This document shows positions 43,828-53,708 of a stretch of 64,000 nt of DNA, one piece after another. The notes below the pieces were generated by a model that did not search any database, was not told the DNA's origin, and saw nothing but the letters and a program-made list of their open reading frames with translations. Made by a program: the position numbers and the translations under genes. Position 1 is the first letter of the stretch, and each line of letters starts with the position of its first letter. The DNA is from Conchocele bisecta (lineage: Eukaryota; Mollusca; Bivalvia; Lucinida; Thyasiridae): assembly GCA_029237695.1 (NCBI GenBank), contig CM055273.1, positions 63,601,968 to 63,665,967 of the forward strand, in the 5' to 3' direction.

Positions 43828-44606
43828 AGTATGTGCATGTCCAATGTGTAAAATGCAATACATTATAATCGCTAATACAACAAACACCATAAGGTCCGAT
43901 ACAACATAATGTCTGATACAGTATACCATATTTATTCTAATAGTAGCCCCCTTTCTAATAGTAACCCCTCCCATATTTGCATTCTAAATATGTTATTTTC
44001 ACATACAAAAACCAATTAAAACATTGTTTTAAATGGCTTTTGTATGTATAATTAACATTTTTTTATCGTATTTTCCATGTTTTGATCCTCACAGATTACA
44101 TAGCCCCGGGGGTGTTTATTAGAATTAATATGGTATGTATAAGTCCAAGGTCTGATATGTGTAGCTGTGACTGGAGATTGAAATATGGGCATATGGGTTT
44201 TTGCGACACATGTAGATCCAGATCAGCCCTGTGGATCAGCTGATTGACCTATAGGTGGGGGTCGAATATGAAAATCAAAATTCACTTTCAGCTATTATGG
44301 TTTACTTCTTACAAAAAAAATAAAAATGATAGACGGACAGACATGCATCCATTGTTTTCAAACAAAGAAATGATTCTCCAAGAAATAATAGGTCTAGGTA
44401 GTGTGGAATGAGCTACATTTGTTTTATTTTGTTCTAGGCCATGCCTCTAAGCTTGTAAGACCCCGAATGTGTGCCCGAACAGACATACGGACGGATACCT
44501 GTGACAAAAACAATAAATCCATTAAAAAAAAACAACAACACACAACGGCGGATAAAATTATCCAATTATGATATAAAAAGTGTTAATAGAGCCTTGTTGT
44601 CTATGA
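43828..44606. other. No gene; decayed elements
   Basis: 43928-44130 is the TATTTATTCTAATAGTAGCC inverted pair also seen at 26188. 44158-44225 is H-like. 44335 carries GACGGACAGACATGC. Confidence 0.45.
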
Positions 44607-44700
44607 TCAATAAATGTAAATCCAATAATTATTTATAAGAAAACAATGTTAATGTGAAATTAAACATTTTAGTCGTACAAAGTTTAGTGAAACGGCCCCT
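44607..44700. mobile_element. GGGCCC-ended MITE, right part
   Basis: ATAAATGTAAATCCAATAAT to GTTTAGTGAAACGGCCCC. It is followed at 44702-44740 by GATGGCCGTGGCCGGCATGT, a block also at 51226. Confidence 0.7.
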
Positions 44701-44974
44701 AGATGGCCGTGGCCGGCATGTCGAGCCCACCGAGACTTTGATAGCTTTGAAAAACATGAACCAACAAGTGCGCAACAGCCCGTCGAATATGGGCCAGACA
44801 GCGAAGATGCAGAAATGTGAAGCTGTCACCAAGGCAAGAAACATTAATGAGAATTTGAAAGTCTATAGCATTATTTCTGCATCTCGTTGTGCTAAACATG
44901 TATACTAATTTAGGCAGAGATAGAAAAGTAGAGTGTAAAATAGAAATGATAGGGAATTGGATACAATAATGCAG

Positions 44975-45512
44975 AAAAAATGGCTAAGTTAAAAAGGTGA
45001 TATTTTTGTTAAAAAATATTTTTTCCGCATAAAAACACCAAGGTGCACATCTTCCATATGTGTAGAAGATGTGTGTATAGTTTCAGAACGATCGACTGAA
45101 CGGTTTCAGAGGAGTGGTGTACACAAACTCTGTACCGTATATAGAATTGTATAGAAAAGTGTCGAAAAAAATGGCTAAGTTAAAAAGGTGATATTTTTGT
45201 TAAAAAATATTTTTTCGCCATAAAAACACCAAGGTGCACATCTTCAATATGTGTAGAAGACGTGTGCATAGTTTCAGATCGATCGACTGAAAGGTTTCGG
45301 AGGAGTTGTGTACACAAACTCTGTACCGTATATAGAAATGTATAGAAAAATGAAGAAAAAATAGCTAAGTTAAAAAGGCGATATTTTTGTTAAAAACAAA
45401 ATTTTCGGCATAAAAACACCAAGGTGCACATCTTCAATATGTGTAGAAGACGTGTGTATAGTTTCAGATCGATCGACTGAACGTTTTCGGAGGAGTTGTG
45501 TACACAAACTAT
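44975..45512. repeat. Three-unit tandem repeat (~190 bp)
   Basis: TGGCTAAGTTAAAAAGG at 44981 and 45172 and a variant at 45362; each unit also has CACCAAGGTGCACATCTTC and GATCGACTGAACGGTTTC. It ends in GCCGCCCGCCCGCCCGCCG (45530). Frames at 45370-45620 are artefacts. Confidence 0.85.
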
Positions 45513-46022
45513 GCACTTTTTCTTCAGCCGCCCGCCCGCCCGCCGTGCGGTAAAACATAATACGTATCGTTTTTTAAAAACGGTCGTATAAAAACGGACG
45601 TACGTACACCGATGTGCCAAGTATATATCGCAATCTCCTCAAGCGGGCACGGCAAAAACTATGTATACCCGGATCTGATCTGGCACAGATCTGGGCCAAT
45701 ATCGAGAACGAGGAAAGTCAATATACATAAATCCAGCAGCTAACCAATTAAATCTGGATAAAAGGTCTTGCACCTTTATATAGAGGCAGAAATAATGAGC
45801 AGCCTTTGGCTAAACCGATGACAATTGTTAACCATTTCCAACACCACAGACTTCGATACTAATCTTTGCAAACAGTGAAGATCCAGTTTTATGTCAGTTC
45901 AATATGCTATTAGAACCCATGGTGTACAAAACGATTTCTGACCAACATAGATCCTGACCAATTATCGCACACATGCAATAACTATAATGCTTGGTAACAA
46001 ATGCAATATAACCTCCATAATG
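45513..46022. other. No gene seen
   Basis: The GC-rich tail of the preceding array runs to about 45665; the rest is AT-rich with H-like words near 45870. Confidence 0.45.
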
Positions 46023-46298
46023 TTAACCCTTAGACCGCTAAACAAAACAATTCTCGTCTGTTGTTGCTTTTATATCTTGCCTTATTTCTCAATGAAAACA
46101 TGGTTTGACAGCACTTCAGAATCATTTCCAAAGGATTATGATATTATGATATTTCCAATGGAAATGATTCTGAAGTGCTGTCAAACCATGTTGTGAATTA
46201 TTTTAAAGTTCTGTTAAAGCATGTTTTTGATGATAAAAATGGAAAATAGAAAATAAACAGCAGACAACAAAAAATTAAGATAGTGGTGTTAGGGTTAA
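46023..46298. mobile_element. TTAA-A miniature element, longest copy
   Basis: TTAACCCTTAGACCGCTAAA at the left, GTGGTGTTAGGGTTAA at the right. The loop is extended by GATTATGATATTATGATA between the central arms. Confidence 0.85.
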
Positions 46299-46353
46299 AT
46301 GTGTGGCCTGCCAACTGAGAAAAGACACAGTACAACAGACCAGCGTCAGTCCT

Positions 46354-46575
46354 GGGGCCCGTTTCACTAAACATCGTACGACTAAAATGTTTGTAAGTGC
46401 AGATTTAGAATAGTCTGTAAATTTCTATTGATGGACTTACATTTATTGAGCATATGCTCAATAAATGTAAATCCAATAATTGTTTACAAGAAAACCTTGT
46501 TAATGTAAAATTTACAGACTATCAAAAGTTTGCACTTACACATTTTAGTCTTACAAAGTTTAGTGAAACGGCCTC
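46354..46575. mobile_element. GGGCCC-ended MITE
   Basis: GGGGCCCGTTTCACTAAAC at the left; the right end has decayed to GAAACGGCCTCC. The centre is shorter than in 13438 (GAGCATATGCTC). Confidence 0.8.
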
Positions 46576-46680
46576 CTGATGAATATGTACATATACAAAC
46601 AGATAATGATCAAAACAGATGCATAAGCAATGCCTGATAGACAGAATGGTGACCAGCGTAAGCCTTGATCAGGCTACTGT

Positions 46681-46796
46681 CTTTTGATATCAAGTTTATC
46701 AGGCTCGGCTCGGAAACGCGTTTCCTAGCCGAGCCTGATAAACTTGATATTAAAACGCGTTTCCTAGCCGAGCCTGATAAACTTGATATTAAAAGA
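46681..46796. repeat. GATATCAAG palindrome, copy 2, right arm duplicated
   Basis: Arm TATCAAGTTTATCAGGCTCG, centre GGAAACGCGTTTCC. The right arm (CGCGTTTCCTAGCCGAGCCT...) occurs twice in tandem. Confidence 0.8.
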
Positions 46797-47031
46797 CACT
46801 AGCCTGGTATTCTCCATATAGTGGATTATCTTGGTCTGAATCAGACCGTATGTATGTACCCCATGTTACCTAGGAAGAGAAAGTTATGTGAATTTCCAAA
46901 ATATGTGTATATGTCATCATGGCAACAAATCTGACATGATTTATGATATGTTGATGATTTGTGAGTAAATTTGAGAGAAATATCAAGATAAGAAATAAAC
47001 ATAATTCCAGCTGAATTCCACATAATGACAC

Positions 47032-47157
47032 TTAATTCTTAAAGGCGGAATAAATATTATCAGCTGCTGTGTTTTCAAATGCCATATTTCGCACTAAAAC
47101 ATGATGTGACAGCACATGAGAATCTCAAGTGCTGCCAAAACAGCATTGTAAAAGTTA
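47032..47157. mobile_element. TTAA-A fragment
   Basis: TTAATTCTTAAAGGCGG, TCAGCTGCTGTGTTTTC and CAGCACATGAGAATCTCAAG mark an eroded copy with much of the right arm missing. Confidence 0.5.
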
Positions 47158-47526
47158 CCCATTAAACTTATAAGTCTATACATTATCAGGTTACACAGCA
47201 GGAAGAAATATTTTTTGTCAGCCAATCTTCAGGCTGCCAAGGTATTTATCTACACAATGACTGTTCACTTTCCATCACGAATCTCGAAAGATCTTTTCCA
47301 ATCCGCTGATGGACTGGTAGAAAAGGTATTATTCAATTGGGTACTACACGCAAATAGGGCTGAAATATTTTACCAGATACAGTGGAACCTCTCTAAACCG
47401 GACACCAAGACAACACATGTGATCTTATTTTTTATGAGTTTCTTGGTCATTTATATCAGGTGATAATGTATGTTCGTGTTCGCATACCACACAACTATGG
47501 CTGAGAATGATCAAATGCCTGATTTA
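47158..47526. other. No gene seen
   Basis: A half CAGT palindrome (CAGTGGAACCTCTCTAAACC) is at 47381-47405. The 82-residue frame at 47215 runs into it and is unsupported. Confidence 0.45.
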
Positions 47527-47601
47527 CAGTGAAACATCTCTAAGCCGGACACGGACACCCTGGGGACCCCCCAGGGTGTCCGGTTTAGAGAGGTTTCACT
47601 G
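47527..47601. mobile_element. CAGT-ended palindromic MITE, copy 3
   Basis: Hairpin flanked by TA, with a 6-bp internal duplication (GGACACGGACACC). Confidence 0.8.
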
Positions 47602-47992
47602 TACTTATTTTAACACTTCAGGCTCTGAATAATATAAATATGTATGCAAATGGTCAACATTTCTTCTACAAAATTACGTGTTTCTTGGCAGTACTCATAC
47701 TAATTCCGACATATTGGGTACTGGGTATTCTGATTGCTGTTTGCAATGGTACTCAATGCTAATTTTAATTGGGTTTTTGGCATTTTTAATTGCGAATTGA
47801 TGCAAATGCGCAACTTATCTGCAGCCCTGATATAGAGTCCAATTCTCTATCCACGAGCCATCTCTCGAACACCAATATAAATACAGCGGAACCTCTCTAA
47901 GACACCCAGAAAACCTGGTGTGTTTTAAGTTTGATGGCTAACAGTGTCATTTATCTCTGATGATAATGTCCGTTCATGATTGCAAAGCACAT
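47602..47992. other. No gene seen
   Basis: A worn CAGT-palindrome half (GCGGAACCTCTCTAAGACAC) near 47885. Confidence 0.45.
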
Positions 47993-48192
47993 AAATGTGG
48001 CTGTGACTGGAGAAATGGGGCTTATGCGTTTTGCGACCAGTGTAGATCCAGATCAGCCTGTGCATCTGCATGGTTTGTCAATCCATCAAAGAATCACCTG
48101 CCATGCTTCTAACAAGCAGTATAGCTAATCATCAAGCTCTTTACACTGGTCACAAATCCCATAAGCCACATTTCTCCAGTGACAGCCACACA
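47993..48192. mobile_element. Fold-back element H
   Basis: ATGTGGCTGTGACTGGAGAA to CTCCAGTGACAGCCACACAT, with a deletion in the middle relative to 60565. Confidence 0.75.
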
Positions 48193-48223
48193 TATATATT
48201 CTTGTGCATATTTGCCTAAATAG

Positions 48224-48291
48224 TAGTGGAACCTCTCTAAACAAGACACCCTGGGTTGCCCCCAGGGTGTCTGGTTTAGAGAGGTTCCACT
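48224..48291. mobile_element. CAGT-ended palindromic MITE, copy 4
   Basis: Arms AGTGGAACCTCTCTAAAC and complement; both outermost bases are mutated. Confidence 0.75.
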
Positions 48292-48878
48292 ATATTAACG
48301 ATATTTATGTCCTACCATTTATATTCACATGGCATCCCAAAGCCATATGGGTTCTGAGGGATTATTGCAATACATAAATAAACATTGAAACAATTATAGT
48401 CTATATTGCAACGTTTCCTATTTATCACGCCGGGCTGCGATTTATTCCGCAGTCCATATAAATGGGTTCTGTCACACACAACTCACTTTCTATTCAAATT
48501 CAATGGTTGTCTCGGCACTCTAATAATAGACTGTGAATAGAGTAAGACCTCATCCATCCCTGGGTGATCATGGCGTAATCAATCACCACTGTTTCCAGTC
48601 AATCTAATGAAGAAGATCACTCAATATTGGACGCCCGCTCACAAAACAACATTAGCCCGTTTATGACCAGCACAAACCCAGATCAACTGTATTTTTAGAC
48701 ACTTTTACATCATAAATAATGTTTTTTTTACTAATACGATGCTGTAATAATTCACAGTTTTACTTAACAAACAGTGTAGGCCCTGATCAGATGCTCATAA
48801 AAACCATCATAGAATGTTTATGACCAGTGCATACCATGAGCAACTGCATTTTCAGAAATGTTTACATGATCAATTATA
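48292..48878. other. No gene seen
   Basis: No frame over 60 codons and no clear repeat. Confidence 0.4.
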
Positions 48879-49128
48879 TTAACCCTTAGCCCGCTATCTT
48901 ATTTTCTTTTGTCGTCTTCTGTTTATTTTCTATTTTCCATTTTTATCATCAAATACATGCTTTGACAGCACTTTAGAATAATTTACAACATGCTTTGACA
49001 GCACTTCAGAATCATTTCCATTGGAAATGATTCTGAATTGCTGTCAAACCATATTTTATTGAGAAATAAGGCAAGATATAAAAGCAACAGCAGACGACAA
49101 TTGTTGTGAGTTGCGGTCTAAGGGTTAA
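48879..49128. mobile_element. TTAA-A miniature element, complete
   Basis: TTAACCCTTAGCCCGCTATC at the left, GTTGCGGTCTAAGGGTTAA at the right. Orientation is opposite to 46023, judged by the asymmetric extra CTTTAGAATAATTTACAACA block. Confidence 0.85.
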
Positions 49129-49871
49129 CATAAAGTTTATTAATAAGACGCTGTAGTAATTCATCATTTTACATCACAAGCAGTGTAGGCCCTGATCCTA
49201 CTGCACAGTTGCGCAGTCTGATCATGAGCTACACTGGTCGTGAAAGTCGCTTTTCTTCGCCACATTCTCATATAAAATAACTTACTTGTTTTATAGCCGG
49301 TCTCTTGAACTGGGAAGATTTCCTAATGAATACTTCCTTTTGTTGTTTATTTCTTCCCTCCCCATCGTGCTGACGAATGCATTCACCCTATCAAGCCAAA
49401 TCCCCTCTACTGTAAATTGTTACTTCACACAATTATGTTAATACGCATGTGGCAAAACTGATCCTCTTAAACTGTCCCCGAGGACAATACTCCGTAATTA
49501 TCTCCCTTTGCTAATCTCTGAATTCCAAAGATCTTTTCCACTCCACTGATGGAGAGGTAGAAAATGTATTCCCCAATTTCCACTAAGAGCTCTTGATCCA
49601 ATAAGTCTTATGACACTCCGAAATCCCCCAACATATAAAGGATGCTTGCTGGCAGTGAGAGAGTTCCGAATTCAGGCTGCACATGATGAAGACATGCTTC
49701 GTAATAAAAATTGGTCTTGGCAGCTTGACTCTTTCAACCCGGTAGACCATAAAGACAACATTTGCAAACACTGTAGATCCAGATGAGCTGGCTTGTAACG
49801 AAGATCTATAGTATTTGTCTTTTTTCCAGATTTTTAAAATATATTCCTCATCAAATTATGATTAATTAAAT
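49129..49871. other. No gene; H fragment
   Basis: 49175-49265 carries CAGTGTAGGCCCTGATCC and CTACACTGGTCGTGAAAGTC. Otherwise unremarkable. Confidence 0.45.
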
Positions 49872-50336
49872 GGGGCCCGATTCACTAAACTTTGTACAAG
49901 TTGTAAGTGCAAAATTAAAATGTACAACAGCAGCCGAATTTGTGAAATCTTTGGTGGAATTGTTCAGATTTACTAACCCCTACATATAGGTGGACGATGG
50001 TAACATTAACTCTTTGCATGCTGGGAAATTTGTGGGCTATAAATAGTTCAAAAATAGCGGACGACAATTCATTGTATTTTCTTTTATTTCTCCCTATAAA
50101 TATCATGAGTATGTCTTGGAATTTCATTAGAATTGAGTCCCCAGGACTCAATTCTAATGAAATTCCAAGACATATTTACAGAGAGAAATAAAACATAAAA
50201 TACTCCTAATTTGTTTGGCAGATATTTTCACCGCTAGCATGCAAAGAGTTAATGAACCACATTGACGTGTGAAGTGAATTTAAAGAAATCTTCATACAAA
50301 CATTTTTGTTGATAAAACTTTAGTGAAACGGGCCCC
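49872..50336. mobile_element. GGGCCC-ended MITE interrupted by a TTAA-B element
   Basis: Left GGGGCCCGATTCACTAAAC and right GTGAAACGGGCCCC; its interior is split at TTAA by 50006-50252. The inner sequence is also diverged, so this copy is old. Confidence 0.75.
50006..50252. mobile_element. TTAA-B miniature element
   Basis: TTAACTCTTTGCATGCTGGG and GCTAGCATGCAAAGAGTTAA; central palindrome of arms TGTCTTGGAATTTCATTAGA. In reverse it aligns with 15170-15404 along its length. Confidence 0.85.
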
Positions 50337-50617
50337 TGGTCAACCAACCAACCATTAGAATGGAGCAGTCTATGTCAGTCATTTAGGAGTGAAATGGTTG
50401 ATAGTAATACTGACACTGAACAACAAGTTGGGTATTATTATGTTGGGAGTACATACTCGGTGCTCAGACTTGAGAAATTTGAGCAAACGTAAAATCACTC
50501 AAAGTACCAAGTATGTACTCTACAAAAGTTTGCCACTCAGTTACACTGGTACCAATAGCATTATAATATAGTGCCAGCAGGATAACAATTACATTATAAC
50601 ATGTGACAGTGAAATAT

Positions 50618-50818
50618 ACGGAAGCCCATTAGGGCCACTTCACTTTTTTTTAATTTCCATTTATTCAAGATGTTTTCTTGAATTTTCAAGATCTTTTCTT
50701 GAATTTGAATTTTCAAGAAAAGATCTTGAATTTTCAAGAAAAGATCTTGAAAATTCAAGAAAACATCTTGAAAATTCAAGAAAAGATAAAAAAAGTAGTG
50801 GCCCTAATGGGCTTCCGT
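50618..50818. repeat. Palindrome with internal tandem AAGATCTTGAA units
   Basis: Outer arms ACGGAAGCCCATTAGGGCCA and complement. The interior repeats TTCAAGAAAAGATCTTGAA about six times. It is followed by an (AAT)n run at 50838-50861. The 129-residue minus frame is produced by the repeat. Confidence 0.85.
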
Positions 50819-50970
50819 AGAAATAGGAATTTGATCTAATAATAATAATAATAATAATAATTAACAACAATAGTAAAATGATATTCAAATACTGTACAAT
50901 CCATTTTTCAGCCTGTGGCCCAATTAGCTGTAATTGGCTGTAATTACAGCAATCTATGCAAAGTATATTT

Positions 50971-51221
50971 TTAACCCTTTCCCTGTTTTGCGATATTTCG
51001 ACTCTTCCAAATCGAAAACATCTGAATAAAAGAATCAAATGCTGGGTCAAATGATGGTTACATTATCTGATAGAGTAGAAAACATTGTGGGAAAAGGAGA
51101 AATTGCTTGTTACAAGCAATTTCTCCTTTTCCCACAAGCAATTTCTCCTTTTCCCACAATGTTTTCAAAAGACATCTTCTGCAGAGGCGTGAAAAGTCGT
51201 TTCTATCAGGGAAAGGGTTAA
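50971..51221. mobile_element. TTAA-C miniature element
   Basis: TTAACCCTTTCCCTG at the left, CAGGGAAAGGGTTAA at the right. A strong hairpin is built on GTGGGAAAAGGAGAAATTGC, with one extra copy of its right arm. Confidence 0.85.
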
Positions 51222-51667
51222 ATGAGGACGGCCGTGGCCCGCATGTCGAGCCCACGGAGGCATTTGATGGTCTCAGAGTGTATTTATTTGAAGTTTGATG
51301 CCCAATAAGCATACAAAGTTTCGAGCAAATCTGAATTACGGCTACATAGGCATGTGAAAACTTTTACCGCAAATTTTGACAGAAACTTTAACGCAAACTT
51401 CTAAGTCATTTGACCTTGACATAGGGGCACAGGGGCCACATGAGTGGGATACAGCATGAATATATGGATGATGACTAATAAGCATATGAAGTTTCAAGTC
51501 AATGTGACTTAGGACTGCAGAGATATAAGGTATTTAAAAACATTAACGCAGATTTCGGACGGACACGGACGGACGGACGGACGCACAGTCGGACGCACGG
51601 ACACACGCACGGACACCTGGACGTCATTGTAATCACTATGTCTCGCTTTCCGCAAGCGAGCTCGACA
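51222..51667. repeat. Interspersed repeat with GACGGAC tail
   Basis: GACGGCCGTGGCCCGCATGT at the start (shared with 44702), AAGTTTCAAGTCAATGTGAC in the middle, then GGACGGACGGACGGACGCAC and a closing hairpin CGCTTTCCGCAAGCGAGCTC. Confidence 0.7.
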
Positions 51668-51687
51668 AAAAATCGTTCATGGCACCT

Positions 51688-52636
51688 TTAACACTACGTA
51701 CACTACAGCTATCTATAGCGGTGTTTGCAAAGTGTAGATCCAGATGAGTCGGCTCGTGACGAGCCGTCTCATCAGGATCTGCACTTTTACAAGTAAACTT
51801 AACATTTTTTTAGAACAAAAACACCCCCACCCCCTTTTCATAAATGGACGAGTCATTTTATGACAATTGGATCGGTTGAAAAATTAATACAGTAGAAGAT
51901 CGACCTCTCGAACCGGTCTCTGTCGAACACTCCGGAAAATTCGAACTCGTCCTGTAGTCCCAACAACTTCCCCTATATAAATTATATATGTTTCTACCTA
52001 AAACTCGAACTACGACAAAGTCGAACTCTCCAACCGAAGTCACAGTCCCTCGGTCAGTCAATCAACGTAAAGTGCTATTGATAGCTCATACAGGTAAGCT
52101 TGTCGCCAGCTGATCTGTTTGCCTAACGAGGTGTGAATATCACGATTGAATTGGCGGTTTGTTTGATTTGTTTCGCTTTTAGAAATATTCACGGACGTTT
52201 TAATATGAAGGCACAATGTTCGTATTTGTATTCCTGAGTAACGAATGTTTGTGAAGTTGTGGTTGGCTTAATTATAGCATAGTAAAATAAACACGTTTAC
52301 AATGGGAATGTTGCTCACGACAACTTCCAGTTTCGATATGAAAAAAACAAAACAAAGACGAGACGGTGTGTAATATTCAGTTTAATTAACAATTATTTAT
52401 TTATGTATGCATACATGTATACATTGAAATAAAATAATTAATTCTTTATATTTGTTTATTTGATATTTCTTCCAGAAGGCCATAGTCCCATACAAACATC
52501 AATCAATGGTGTCATTCCTAAATAGTATTTATTTTCTTTCCCTCGTACTACTTTATTCGAGTCTGTTGCCGGTTCGAGAGATCGATCTTCCACTGTATAT
52601 CAAAATCCATTCCAGTTACTAGGGGTGAAAGGGTTA
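51688..52636. mobile_element. TTAA-F miniature element carrying a 706-bp insertion
   Basis: Left TTAACACTACGTACAC with a GAGTCGGCTCGTGACGAGCC palindrome. The right part ACTAGGGGTGAAAGGGTTAA follows the insert. The reading AAATTAATA...TATATCAAAATCCATT matches uninterrupted copies. Confidence 0.75.
51890..52595. mobile_element. CAGT-ended non-autonomous DNA element
   Basis: Terminal inverted repeats of ~27 bp: CAGTAGAAGATCGACCTCTC at the left and the complement of CAGTGGAAGATCGATCTCTC at the right, continuing GAACCGG. Flanked by TA on both sides (51888-51889, 52596-52597). Consistent with pogo/Tc1-mariner. No transposase frame is present. Confidence 0.8.
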
Positions 52637-53026
52637 AGAGAACTATATTACATGGAAAGTGAAGTGGTCGCGGATGCTGGAAGTCCCAACGGAATTATCC
52701 AGAAGAACTGATGATATTAGCCCCAGAGTGGGTACACTTCCAATCAGAACTTTTCATTTAATCCATTGCAATGTAATCGAAAGGTTCAACTGATGTCAAT
52801 GTTTATTAAGTAACCGTCTTCCAGTGATTTGATTCCCTACTTTAATTTAGTCCTGCACGGATTGCGACTTTGTTGCGTATTGCTTTTTTCTCGCAAATGA
52901 AAAACAAGACACACGGACAGCGTGTTGGAAATTAATTGCCATGCCCATGGGTTCATAGATTTATTATAAATGGACCACAGGCTATAAAAAACAGGCTTGT
53001 TCATTTGCGAGCAGTGTAGACTTGGA
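52637..53026. other. No gene seen
   Basis: The 87-residue minus frame (52837-53100) extends into the next H element and is not a gene. Confidence 0.4.
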
Positions 53027-53252
53027 CATATGTGGCTGTGACTGGAGAAATGGGGCTTATGGCATTTGTGGCAAGTCCCGCGCCTGACCTTACCTTGCAT
53101 TCGAAGCCTGATAAGCAGCTATTCTGTCTGCTAGATGCATGGCAGGTATTTTACTGACGGAATAGCAAGAAGTGCAGACCCTGATCAGCTGATCTAGGAC
53201 TACACTGGTCGCATAACCCATAAGCCCCATTTCTGCAGTCACAACCACATGT
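53027..53252. mobile_element. Fold-back element H
   Basis: CATATGTGGCTGTGACTGGA to GCAGTCACAACCACATGTG; interior CGAAGCCTGATAAGCAGCTA. Confidence 0.75.
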
Positions 53253-53630
53253 GTATTGTCTGATTAGGGAGTTTGTCAATTTTATCAAATTTAGTGGTTT
53301 GAGGCTGAGCAGTTCTGGAAATAAAGACAGTGAATAAACAGCACATCACAGTCATATTTGCTGTCTGTCTCATGTAAAATTTGCTGATGTTTTCAGCATA
53401 TTTTTCTATAATAAAAAATTTCCCATCCTCAAATTTATAATTATTTTATGTAATACCGATTTTATTGAAAGAATTTAAAAATAATTTTAGCATTTGTGTT
53501 ATTTTTAGTTGCACCAGATCAGAGCTACCAAGCAAAGTTTTGGTCAGTTTTCATGCTTTTATTTTAGCCACCTGGTAGGAACTCTTCTCCATTTCAGTAC
53601 ATGTTAAATTCCCATTTTTTTTCCATAATA
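53253..53630. other. No gene seen
   Basis: AT-rich without frames. Confidence 0.4.
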
Positions 53631-53708
53631 ATTCATAATTGACCCATCGGTTCATTTTACACGTAACAGCTGTTACGTGTAAAATGAACCGATGGGTCAA
53701 TTATGAAT
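53631..53708. repeat. Perfect 78-bp palindrome
   Basis: 39-bp arms starting ATTCATAATTGACCCATCGG meet at CAGCTG with no loop. Confidence 0.9.

Noticed and set aside
50661..51050. 129-residue minus-strand protein
   Set aside because: Its C-terminus is the AAGATCTTGAA array and its middle is an (AAT)n run.
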